A DNA stretch of 64,000 nucleotides from JANOSH01 sp031415695 (GTDB lineage: Bacteria; Actinomycetota; Acidimicrobiia; Acidimicrobiales; Ilumatobacteraceae): the NCBI GenBank assembly GCA_031415695.1, contig JANOSH010000054.1, positions 20,157 through 84,156 of the forward strand. The letters are read 5' to 3'. Within the stretch, counting starts at the first letter, position 1; the number at the start of each line of letters is the position of its first letter. A program made the translations under genes and the position numbers. This document shows, in pieces, positions 1 to 6,904 of this stretch. The notes under the pieces were generated by a model. The model did not search any database and had not been told where the DNA came from. It saw only the letters and a program-made list of their open reading frames with translations.

Positions 1-1
1 T

Positions 2-244
2 TCGGTCCAACGAGACGAAGAACGAGCGGCCGAACTAGAAAAGATTGCGGGCGGCCGCCAAGCACAGGTCGGTTGGGGCAGCCAGATTCGTTCGTATGTG
101 CTTCAGCCGTATCAAATGGTAAAAGATCTTCGAAGCGATTTCGAAGTGGGCAACGTCACAGCAGTTCTGGATGGTGGAGAGCCCCTCGATGGGCTAATGG
201 AGAGTGTTCTTCGGTGGAAACGTCAAATGAGCGAGGCGGAATAA
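2..244 (+). CDS. prfB: Peptide chain release factor 2, C-terminal end (partial)
   Basis: The window opens inside this gene; only the last 80 codons are present. The translated tail contains WGSQIRSYVLQPYQMVKD followed by NVTAVLDGGEPLDGLME, which is the conserved end of RF2, the factor that reads UGA and UAA stop codons and releases the peptide from the ribosome. The GGQ loop and any programmed frameshift site lie upstream of the window. The stop codon TAA at 242-244 shares its last base with the ATG of the next gene, so the two are probably translationally coupled. In many actinobacteria prfB is followed directly by ftsE; here one gene is inserted between them. Confidence 0.93.
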   Translation, partial: SVQRDEERAAELEKIAGGRQAQVGWGSQIRSYVLQPYQMVKDLRSDFEVGNVTAVLDGGEPLDGLMESVLRWKRQMSEAE

Positions 245-999
245 TGAACGCAGGCGGCAGTCGCAAAGTGGCGTGGGCAGTACATGCACTCACGGCATCG
301 GGAATCTTATGTGGGTTAATGGGCGTGCTGTCGGTGATGGATAGCCGACCGCGGGCCGCATTGTTGTGGCTGATGGGCGCGCTCGTCATTGACGGCCTCG
401 ATGGTCCAATGGCTCGTGGCTGTGCGGTCAGGGTGCATTTGCCGAACATCGACGGCAACGTCCTGGACCTTGTCATCGACTACGTGACTTGCGTGGTAGC
501 CCCCGTTTTGTTCCTCCACCAATTCAACATGCTGCCGGCCAAGCTCAGCCTTGTCGGTGCGGGAACAGTGCTTCTCACGGCGTTGTACTGCTACTCGCGA
601 ACCGACCTGACCACGCCCGACAACTACTTCAACGGATTCCCTGCCATGTGGGGCCTCGTGGTTAATGTGCTCTTCGTCGTGCAATCGTCGGCCAACGTCA
701 ACCTTGCCGTACTGCTGGTTTTCTCGTGTCTCACAGTCTCCAACATGCAGTTCCCGCACATCGTACGAGTCGTGTTTGCTCGACGATTGACGCTGTTGGT
801 GGTGTCATTGTGGTTGACCACGATGGTGCTTATGACCATCGATTCGCCTCGAACCTCAACCATCGGGTCCGCGGTGCTGTTCGCGGGAACGGCATACTTG
901 ATGGCGTTGGCAGTGCGCCGAACGCTCTGTAGGCGTCGCGACAGCGAGTATGTTGACCCGATCAACGCAATCATCACCACGGCAGCTAGCGCCGCGTAG
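244..999 (+). CDS. pcs: Phosphatidylcholine synthase (CDP-alcohol phosphatidyltransferase)
   Basis: Pcs is an integral membrane enzyme that condenses CDP-diacylglycerol with choline to make phosphatidylcholine. The protein (251 aa, close to the roughly 240 aa of known Pcs) has about seven to eight hydrophobic segments. It carries the CDP-alcohol motif D53-G-P-M-A-R58, then twelve residues, then G71-x3-D75-x3-D79; the twelve-residue spacing is the Pcs variant, not the PgsA variant. The ATG at 244 overlaps the prfB stop (TAATG), and a purine-rich GAGGCGGA precedes it. The last 20 or so residues look like run-on sequence, because a convergent membrane ORF on the other strand uses the same DNA. 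Synthesis depends on choline, which may come from host or algal material (inference). Confidence 0.85.
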   Translation: MNAGGSRKVAWAVHALTASGILCGLMGVLSVMDSRPRAALLWLMGALVIDGLDGPMARGCAVRVHLPNIDGNVLDLVIDYVTCVVAPVLFLHQFNMLPAKLSLVGAGTVLLTALYCYSRTDLTTPDNYFNGFPAMWGLVVNVLFVVQSSANVNLAVLLVFSCLTVSNMQFPHIVRVVFARRLTLLVVSLWLTTMVLMTIDSPRTSTIGSAVLFAGTAYLMALAVRRTLCRRRDSEYVDPINAIITTAASAA

Positions 1000-1304
1000 A
1001 CCGACAGAGGCAAGTCGTGGCCGTTCGCCACTATGTAGGCCTCAGGGGCCACAAAGGCGATCGTCAGGGCCAGACCCCATCGCCAGACCTGGCTGATCTC
1101 CTGGTCAGCCACTGCGTACACGAACCGAGCCGAGGCCAGTCCAAACAGTGCAGAAGCCATGAGTTCGACTACGGCCAGCCTTGGTATATCGATGCCGTAT
1201 TGGGCGACTGTTGCGTTAGCGACAACGAGGCGAAGTGCCCCGTACGCAACACAACCCACGATGGAGACGCGTTCCCTAGCCCGCCTGGTTTGCCTTGCCG
1301 CCAT
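624..1304 (-). CDS. Hypothetical four-TM membrane protein, overlapping pcs antisense
   Basis: The first 125 residues look like a genuine small membrane protein: a basic start (MAARQTRRARERV) and four hydrophobic segments at about residues 13-33, 44-68, 73-92 and 104-124, followed by the basic SLSRRLQSVRR. After that the frame simply stays open through the antisense of pcs for roughly 100 more codons with no membrane or domain character, so the true C terminus may be a run-on. No family was recognised. It is convergent with pcs and divergent from ftsE (start 1365). The overlap with pcs (376 nt) is unusually long; either the tail is translated or one of the two ORFs is mis-extended. Confidence 0.45.
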   Translation of the reverse strand: MAARQTRRARERVSIVGCVAYGALRLVVANATVAQYGIDIPRLAVVELMASALFGLASARFVYAVADQEISQVWRWGLALTIAFVAPEAYIVANGHDLPLSVYAALAAVVMIALIGSTYSLSRRLQSVRRTANAIKYAVPANSTADPMVEVRGESMVISTIVVNHNDTTNSVNRRANTTRTMCGNCMLETVRHEKTSSTARLTLADDCTTKSTLTTRPHMAGNPLK

Positions 1305-1364
1305 AGCCGAAGGCTAGGGGATGACCCACGAAACCGGCGTCGAACCACTAGGTTTAAGTCGGTC

Positions 1365-2042
1365 ATGATCAAGATCGACAATGTCACGAAGGTGTACAAC
1401 AGCGACGTTACGGCGCTACGCGATGTCAACTTCGACGTTGCCAAGGGTGAGTTCGTGTTTCTCGTGGGCCAGTCGGGCTCGGGCAAGAGCACCCTTTTGC
1501 GACTGGTCAACAAACAAGAGGTCCCCGAGCGAGGTTCGGTGTGGGTGGCAGGGCAGTGCATCAACGAACTGCCCGGTCACAAGGTCCCTCGGCTGCGCCG
1601 AAACATCGGCAATATTTTTCAGGATTACAAGTTACTGCTCAACAAAACAGTGGCCGAGAACGTTGCCTTCGCGCTCGAAGTCATTGGCCGGCCCAAGCAC
1701 GTCATCCGGACCCAGGTGCCAATGATTCTTGATCTTGTCGGCCTGGCCGACAAACAGGATCGGTTTCCGCATCAACTCTCGGGTGGCGAACAACAGCGTG
1801 TGTCAATCGCCCGGGCATTTGTGAATCGGCCATTGATCTTGCTCGCCGACGAGCCAACCGGCAACCTCGACCCGGCGACAGGCGAAGGCATCATGCGTTT
1901 GCTCGACCGCATCAACAAGACCGGCACCACTGTCATGATGGCAACCCACGACCGAAGCATCGTCAACGCGATGCGTCGTCGTGTTATCGAACTGGACCGA
2001 GGCTCGATTATTCGAGACCAGGCCCGCGGCGTCTACGAGTAA
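1365..2042 (+). CDS. ftsE: Cell division ATP-binding protein FtsE
   Basis: FtsE is the cytoplasmic ATPase of the FtsEX complex, which controls septal peptidoglycan hydrolases at the division site. The protein (225 aa) has Walker A GQSGSGKS at 35-42, the Q-loop at IFQDYKLL, the ABC signature LSGGEQQR at 138-145, Walker B LLADEPTGNLD at 159-169 and the switch histidine in MATHD. The frame is open upstream to 1017, but the ABC fold begins at MIKIDNVTKVY, so ATG 1365 is chosen. ftsX follows after 9 nt. The usual neighbour smpB is not found downstream. Confidence 0.95.
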   Translation: MIKIDNVTKVYNSDVTALRDVNFDVAKGEFVFLVGQSGSGKSTLLRLVNKQEVPERGSVWVAGQCINELPGHKVPRLRRNIGNIFQDYKLLLNKTVAENVAFALEVIGRPKHVIRTQVPMILDLVGLADKQDRFPHQLSGGEQQRVSIARAFVNRPLILLADEPTGNLDPATGEGIMRLLDRINKTGTTVMMATHDRSIVNAMRRRVIELDRGSIIRDQARGVYE

Positions 2043-2051
2043 GGCAGACCT

Positions 2052-2951
2052 ATGTTTTCGAGAATTGTGTATATCCTTCGCGAGACGTTCGCGAACTTCA
2101 CCCGCAACTTCACGCTGACACTTGCGGCGCTCATCACGATCTTTATCTCGCTGACCCTGGTTGGGTTCACCCGGCTGGTCAACTATGGCGTCGAGAACCA
2201 GTTGCTGATTCTGAAAGACGGCGTCGAGGTTTCGATCTTCATGAACGCCGATGCCACGACCGACCAAATCGATGCCGTGAAGGTCGATCTAGAGAACAAC
2301 GGTCTGGTGAAATCGGCGCGCTACGTCACCAAGCAGGAGGCCCAAGAAGAAATCAAGCGGCTGTTCCCCAAGTCGCCCGAGATTGCGCTCGAAACACCGA
2401 TCGAGAGCATTCCTACCTCGTTTCGAATCGTGCCGACGACGACTGAATCTGACGCAATCATCGCGCTAACAAATCAGTACCGGAACCGGCCGGGTGTGTA
2501 CGTGGTGAGCTCGGCCGACGATGCCATTGATTTCATTCGAAAGGTCTCGAGCTTTGTTCGATGGGGCTCCCGCTTTGGCACGGTCTTTGCAGGAGCGGCC
2601 GCTATCTTACTCATTTGGAACACGATCCGAACTGCGATGTTTGCTCGGCGCCGTGAAATCGAAGTGATGAAGTTGGTCGGAGCTACCAACTGGTTCATCC
2701 GCTGGCCGTTCATCCTTGAAGGTGTGGCCCAAGGAGCATTGGGTGCTGGTTTGGCGTGCGGATCCTTGTGGTTTGGAAAGAATCTGTGGGCAGGAAAGGT
2801 ATTGAACTCGTTGAGTTCGTCGCTGTCGTTCGAAAACTTGCAGGCAACGCCGCGCCAGTTCTGGTTCATTTGCATTCTGCTCATGGCAGCAGGCGTCATC
2901 GCGGGCGGAATTGTTTCCGCCGTTGCGGCCACCCGGTTCTTGGACGTGTAA
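2052..2951 (+). CDS. ftsX: Cell division permease-like protein FtsX
   Basis: FtsX is the membrane partner of FtsE and transmits ATP hydrolysis to periplasmic cell-wall hydrolases. The 299-aa product has the family layout: a first membrane helix near residues 22-43, a large extracellular domain (about 45-165, containing the FtsX pattern VEVSIFMNADAT), then three helices in the C-terminal FtsX/MacB-type domain, including the conserved RRREIEVMKLVGATNWFIR segment before helix 3. It follows ftsE by 9 nt and is almost certainly co-transcribed. The crotonase gene begins 22 nt after its stop. Confidence 0.95.
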   Translation: MFSRIVYILRETFANFTRNFTLTLAALITIFISLTLVGFTRLVNYGVENQLLILKDGVEVSIFMNADATTDQIDAVKVDLENNGLVKSARYVTKQEAQEEIKRLFPKSPEIALETPIESIPTSFRIVPTTTESDAIIALTNQYRNRPGVYVVSSADDAIDFIRKVSSFVRWGSRFGTVFAGAAAILLIWNTIRTAMFARRREIEVMKLVGATNWFIRWPFILEGVAQGALGAGLACGSLWFGKNLWAGKVLNSLSSSLSFENLQATPRQFWFICILLMAAGVIAGGIVSAVAATRFLDV

Positions 2952-2973
2952 CCCCTGGGGTTAGGTTCACCTC

Positions 2974-3837
2974 GTGGACTTTTCCCAGATCATCTATGAC
3001 ATCACCGACGGCGTTGCGGTAATTACGCTCAACCGACCAGCCCAACTGAACGCCTTCACGGGCACCATGATGCACGAACTCGTCGAAGCATTCGACCGAG
3101 TCGATGCCGACGACGACGTTCGCGCAGTCATCATCACTGGCTCGGGCCGGGGGTTCTGCGCCGGAGCCGATCTCTCGTCGGGCGGCGAAACGTTTGCATC
3201 CGGAGGAGGACCAGCCGACACAGCGGTCAATGGAGTCCCCCGCGATGGGGGAGGTCGCGTCAGCCTGCGGATCTTCGACCTCAAGAAGCCGGTCATCGGG
3301 GCAATCAACGGTGCGGCAGTTGGCGTTGGCGTCACGATGACCTTGCCAATGGACATACGCCTGGCGTCAGAGAACGCGCGTTTCGGGTTCGTGTTTGCCC
3401 GGCGCGGCATCGTTCCCGAAGCATGCTCGTCGTGGTTCTTGCCTCGCGTGGTGGGCATATCGCGGGCAATGGAGTGGGTGTCGACCGGTCGGGTCTTCCC
3501 GGCTTCCGAGGCCCTCGCTGCCGGGTTGGTTCGAAGCGTCCATGCACCCGACGACTTGTTGCCCGCTGCTATCGAGCTGGCCCGTGAAATTGCCGACAAT
3601 ACGGCCCCGGTGAGCGTGGCCTTGTCGCGCCAGATGATGTGGCGGATGCTTGGTGCCGATCATCCAATGGAGGCTCACCGGGTTGACAGCCGGGGTATTT
3701 TGGCTAGAGGTCGAAGCGGCGATTCGAAGGAGGGTGTGATGTCGTTTTTGGAAAAGCGGCCTGCGGTGTTCCCAGTACGGGTGAGCGATGGCCTCCCGGA
3801 CATCTTCCCGGATTGGTCAGACCCCACCTTCAGCTAA
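2974..3837 (+). CDS. Enoyl-CoA hydratase/isomerase family (crotonase)
   Basis: This 287-aa protein belongs to the crotonase superfamily, which polarises the thioester carbonyl of acyl-CoA substrates in an oxyanion hole. The first oxyanion-hole motif GFCAGADLSSGG begins at about residue 60 and the second is AINGAAVGVGV at about 110-120. E149 in GIVPEACSSW is positioned like the catalytic glutamate of enoyl-CoA hydratases, but the other glutamate of classical hydratases is not obvious, so the exact reaction (hydration, isomerisation or other) is unassigned. The start is GTG at 2974. The neighbours do not point to one pathway. The frame overlaps no other gene; glbO starts 17 nt after the stop. 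Confidence 0.85.
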   Translation: MDFSQIIYDITDGVAVITLNRPAQLNAFTGTMMHELVEAFDRVDADDDVRAVIITGSGRGFCAGADLSSGGETFASGGGPADTAVNGVPRDGGGRVSLRIFDLKKPVIGAINGAAVGVGVTMTLPMDIRLASENARFGFVFARRGIVPEACSSWFLPRVVGISRAMEWVSTGRVFPASEALAAGLVRSVHAPDDLLPAAIELAREIADNTAPVSVALSRQMMWRMLGADHPMEAHRVDSRGILARGRSGDSKEGVMSFLEKRPAVFPVRVSDGLPDIFPDWSDPTFS

Positions 3838-3853
3838 CAAGCTGGCCGCACCT

Positions 3854-4234
3854 ATGAGTGATGTGACGTTGTACGAGACCGTTGGCGGCATGGCGTTCTT
3901 TGAACGCTTGGTCGATGTGTTTTACGACGGTGTCGAGGCCGATGCGGTTCTGTTGGGGTTGTATCCCGATCCGACTGACCTTGGCCCCGCCCGCCGTAGG
4001 TTTGCGTTGTTTCTCGCCCAATACTGGGGTGGACCAACGAGGTACAACGACGAACGCGGCCATCCCAGACTCCGCATGCGACATGGCCCATTCGCCATTG
4101 ATCCTGACGCCCGTGATCGGTGGCTGACGTGCATTCGCCATGCCGTCGACGTCTGTGCACCCCCGGTCGACGCGGCGGTCTTGTTGCTGGACTATTTCGA
4201 GATGGCAGCAGAGGCCATGCGCAACCGCGACTAG
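3854..4234 (+). CDS. glbO: Group II truncated haemoglobin (trHbO)
   Basis: TrHbO proteins are small haem proteins that bind O2 and handle NO or peroxide. The 126-aa product matches the mycobacterial GlbO pattern closely: Y24 (B10) and Y37 (CD1, in LYPDP), QYWGGP at about 56-61, the hallmark GHPRLRMRH with the proximal histidine H77 (F8), and W88 (G8). The open frame extends upstream inside the crotonase gene, but homology and length support the ATG at 3854, just after the preceding stop. It ends 8 nt from the end of a convergent SGNH hydrolase gene. Confidence 0.95.
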   Translation: MSDVTLYETVGGMAFFERLVDVFYDGVEADAVLLGLYPDPTDLGPARRRFALFLAQYWGGPTRYNDERGHPRLRMRHGPFAIDPDARDRWLTCIRHAVDVCAPPVDAAVLLLDYFEMAAEAMRNRD

Positions 4235-4241
4235 TTCCGCC

Positions 4242-5441
4242 TCAAGGGGCGCTAGGCGCGTTAGTGCCCTGCCCGCGGGCTGTCTCAATGGCCAGCGTGG
4301 CCACGAAGTCGTAGCCGGCAGTGTTAAAGTGCACCCCGTCGTTTGTTCGGCACGGAAATTCGGTGCCGTCGGGCCAGGTGCAGTGCGCCTGGTACTTGTG
4401 TTCGGGGGCAAGGACGGAGCGAAGGTCGATGTACGTAACGTAGGGGTGCACGCTTGCTTCGCTGGCGACGGCCGCCGAGATGACGGAGAGCTTGACGTCT
4501 AAGGGAGTGCTTCGTGCGGGTGGAAGCCCAATCCACACGAGTCGAACGCGGGCATAGTCGGCCTGTGCCATAAGCGCAGCCACACGAAGACGGTACTCGG
4601 CGATCCATTCATCGGTACCGAACTCGGCTGTTCCGGCGGCATCGGCGAATTGCAAAGGCTGGGCGTCGTTGGCCCCGAGGAGCACGAAAAGGGCATCGTG
4701 TTTGCCAGCATCGATTGCCTCGGCGATGTCGTGGGCCCAATCGTACAAATCGGGTCGAGCTAGCCCGGTGGAAATGACGCCTTTGCCGTCGAGCTGCGCA
4801 ATCTGGTGGGAGGCTCGCTGACGCTCTAACCCGAGGCCAAGCCCCTGGGCTAGCGAGTCGCCACCGAACCAAACTCGTAGGGGACCCTTGATACGGGGAG
4901 GAGCGGTGGGTGTGGTGACGGGGGCAGAGGTGATTGGAGGCGGGGCAACTGTGGAAGTCGGTACGACCGAAACCGCGGCTGCTGACGTTGAGACTGAGGT
5001 AGACGTTGACGTTGACGTTGACGTTGCGGCTGACGTTGCGGCTGACGTTGCGGCTGACGTTGCGGCTGACGTTGCGGCTGACGTTGAGATCGACGTTCGC
5101 GATGTCGCGGAGGGTTGTGACATCGCTGACGTCGGACTGATCGACGCCGAAGGCTTCACCGGCCTGATGTCTCGAATGCCTCGGACGATGCGGCCCGGAA
5201 CATCGAGACCTGTTCGCTCAGACCAGTCAGTTGCCACCTTGGCCGAGGCCATCCACGTATCGCGATTGTTTCCCAACGGCTGTCGGCTGGCCGAGGCCGC
5301 AAGCGTGTTCGCGTTGAGGAGGGCCGCAAGACCGTAGGCAATTGCGCCGACCACGACAACGGACACCACCGAGTGGGTGGGGCGGGCCCGGCGTGGGGTT
5401 TGTTGTTCGGTTGGGGAGGTGGGTGAAAGAAGGTCGGTCAT
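4242..5441 (-). CDS. Membrane-anchored SGNH/GDSL hydrolase with Ser/Thr/Ala linker
   Basis: The 399-aa product has a cytoplasmic N terminus, one membrane anchor at about 24-43, a long Ser/Thr/Ala/Pro linker (about 97-183) built partly of SAAT and ST repeats, and a C-terminal SGNH hydrolase domain facing outward. Catalytic-site candidates are S196 in WFGGDSLAQG, N258 in LLGANDAQ, and D368/H371 in NDGVHFNTAGYD, with TGL near 225 as the likely glycine block. Members of this fold deacylate or transacylate sugars and lipids; the substrate is unknown. It resembles DUF459-type actinobacterial proteins. The start at 5441 is chosen because the next 55 upstream codons are basic, non-conserved and overlap the divergent gene's promoter. 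Confidence 0.8.
   Translation of the reverse strand: MTDLLSPTSPTEQQTPRRARPTHSVVSVVVVGAIAYGLAALLNANTLAASASRQPLGNNRDTWMASAKVATDWSERTGLDVPGRIVRGIRDIRPVKPSASISPTSAMSQPSATSRTSISTSAATSAATSAATSAATSAATSTSTSTSTSVSTSAAAVSVVPTSTVAPPPITSAPVTTPTAPPRIKGPLRVWFGGDSLAQGLGLGLERQRASHQIAQLDGKGVISTGLARPDLYDWAHDIAEAIDAGKHDALFVLLGANDAQPLQFADAAGTAEFGTDEWIAEYRLRVAALMAQADYARVRLVWIGLPPARSTPLDVKLSVISAAVASEASVHPYVTYIDLRSVLAPEHKYQAHCTWPDGTEFPCRTNDGVHFNTAGYDFVATLAIETARGQGTNAPSAP
5005..5082. repeat. In-frame 6-nt and 12-nt tandem repeats in SGNH hydrolase linker
   Basis: On the plus strand three GTTGAC hexamers (5005-5022) are followed by five perfect copies of the dodecamer GTTGCGGCTGAC (5023-5082). On the coding (minus) strand they encode the SAAT and ST tetrad/dyad repeats of the extracellular linker. 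All units are multiples of three, so slippage would change linker length without breaking the frame. Confidence 0.95.
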
Positions 5442-5526
5442 AGGCGGTCGAAGGACCGGCCCCAGCGCGGCGATTAACCGCTTCTCCACCCGAGCTAGAT
5501 GGCATGCTATCCGAACTATGCATGCG

Positions 5527-6099
5527 ATGTCAGGGCCGACGTATGAAGAAAAGCTGCGGTTGCGTGGCCGACAATGGGGATGGTTCGTGGCCATAACCTT
5601 CGTCACGGTTCTTGGCGGCGGTGTGGTTCTGGTTCCGTTCGTACTCCTTGCGTGGTTCTACGCCGTCATCCGTTTTTTTGCGTCCACCATCAAGTTGCAA
5701 GATGGGCGGCTGCATGTGGGCGCAAAGTCGACTCCACTCGGTGGACTCGATCTCTCCACTGTCGGTCGAGCGAAGAACAATTGGCCGTGGGCTATTTTCA
5801 GCGACCAGTGGCTGGGCGCGGTGCCGGTGTGGACCAAGGATTCCATCGGCCTTACCGGTATTGACGACCATGGAAACAAGGTTCGGGTGGCACTGGGAAC
5901 CAACCGGCGAGATGAGCTGCTGGCCGCGCTCACGGCTGGTGTGACCCAAGCGCGTGGTAGTGTCTCGGGCACTGTATTGCCTCCACCAGTGCAGGTACCC
6001 CCGGGGTGGTACGACGATCCGTGGAACCCCGTGGGTCAGTTACGCTGGTTCGACGGCCGAGCCTGGACCGGTTACACCCATCAGCGTGGGTACCGATGA
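5527..6099 (+). CDS. Membrane protein with C-terminal DUF2510 domain
   Basis: The 190-aa protein starts with a polar stretch, has one long hydrophobic region at about 19-50 (probably a hairpin of two helices), a central polar domain, and ends in a DUF2510 module: PGWYDDPWNPVGQLRWFDGRAW, given here as key residues PGWYDDP and LRWFDGRAWTGYT. DUF2510 is a short actinobacterial domain of unknown function often attached to membrane proteins. ATG at 5518 is an alternative start three codons upstream. Its TGA overlaps the ATG of the rhomboid gene (ATGA), which points to co-translation. No specific function can be assigned. Confidence 0.75.
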   Translation: MSGPTYEEKLRLRGRQWGWFVAITFVTVLGGGVVLVPFVLLAWFYAVIRFFASTIKLQDGRLHVGAKSTPLGGLDLSTVGRAKNNWPWAIFSDQWLGAVPVWTKDSIGLTGIDDHGNKVRVALGTNRRDELLAALTAGVTQARGSVSGTVLPPPVQVPPGWYDDPWNPVGQLRWFDGRAWTGYTHQRGYR

Positions 6100-6884
6100 T
6101 CCCGATTGCAGACGAGCATCCGACGCAACGTCGAGGTTGGGTAACGATGGCCGTTATTGCCGTTTGCATTGTTGTGTTCTTCTTTGTTCAACCGACCGGT
6201 CGATCTACCTTCGACGTCGTGGACCCTCGTGTCGAGCAGTCCGAATTGGAGTTCTCTCTCGATTGGGCAGCGGTGCCGTGCGAAGTCGTGAAAGGCCGGC
6301 CCCTGAGCGTCGATGAGGTCGATGCCACCTTCAGCGGAGAGAACGGTTCGGCCTGCGGCATTGGCGACCCATCAACGTCGGATCACGCGAACAAGAACGT
6401 GTGGTTGGCGTTGCTGGTCAGCGTGTTTCTACATGGATCGATCGCCCACCTCGGCGGCAACATGTTGTTCCTGTGGATCTTTGGCAACAACCTTGAGGAC
6501 CACAAGGGCCGGTTGTGGTTCATCGTCTTGTACCTGGTGGGTGGGCTGCTTGCCGACTTCACCCACATAGCGGTGGACCCCAACTCGACGGTTCCAGTGG
6601 TGGGAGCCTCGGGTGCTATAGCGGCGGTGATGGGTGCCTATCTCGTCTTGTGGCCCAACGTGAACATCAAATGTGTCATGCCATGGGGGGGCTTACGTAA
6701 AGTTACGGCCAAGTGGGTACTCGGTCTTTTTGTGTTCAGCCAGTTCCTCATCATGCTGGCGCCGTCGAATGTGTCGTGGGGTGCACACCTTGGCGGGTTC
6801 GTGTTCGGTGCGCTCGTCGGTTTGGCGTGGCGGTCGTCAGACAACAAGAAGCGGACAGCGCTTCCGGCACCAACGCTCGTGTAA
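6096..6884 (+). CDS. Rhomboid family intramembrane serine protease
   Basis: Rhomboids cleave transmembrane helices within the membrane. The 262-aa protein has the conserved HLGGN of helix 2 (118-122), the catalytic serine S172 in GASG (170-173) and the catalytic histidine H231 in GAHLGG, set in about six to seven hydrophobic helices. Between helix 1 and the HLGGN helix there is an extra loop of about 65 residues that contains two cysteines (C62, C87), possibly an extracellular cap. The ATG at 6096 overlaps the upstream TGA. Substrates are unknown. Confidence 0.92.
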   Translation: MIPIADEHPTQRRGWVTMAVIAVCIVVFFFVQPTGRSTFDVVDPRVEQSELEFSLDWAAVPCEVVKGRPLSVDEVDATFSGENGSACGIGDPSTSDHANKNVWLALLVSVFLHGSIAHLGGNMLFLWIFGNNLEDHKGRLWFIVLYLVGGLLADFTHIAVDPNSTVPVVGASGAIAAVMGAYLVLWPNVNIKCVMPWGGLRKVTAKWVLGLFVFSQFLIMLAPSNVSWGAHLGGFVFGALVGLAWRSSDNKKRTALPAPTLV

Positions 6885-6904
6885 CACACCGGTAGTGTCG
6901 GCCT

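Noticed and set aside
1300..1320. Another GCCGAAGGCTAG copy upstream of ftsE
   Set aside because: Only the last 12 bases match and it is at a 5' end, unlike the other copies; kept out of the family.
1017..1364. N-terminal extension of ftsE
   Set aside because: The extra 116 residues are antisense to the membrane ORF and have no ABC homology; the FtsE fold starts at 1365.
5005..5082. Tandem repeats as a regulatory or mobile element
   Set aside because: They lie inside the SGNH hydrolase reading frame and are fully explained as its Ser/Thr/Ala linker.
5136..5156. GCCGAAGGC copy within the SGNH hydrolase gene
   Set aside because: Only the nine-base core matches, inside coding sequence, without the GCGAGCG blocks or CTAG.
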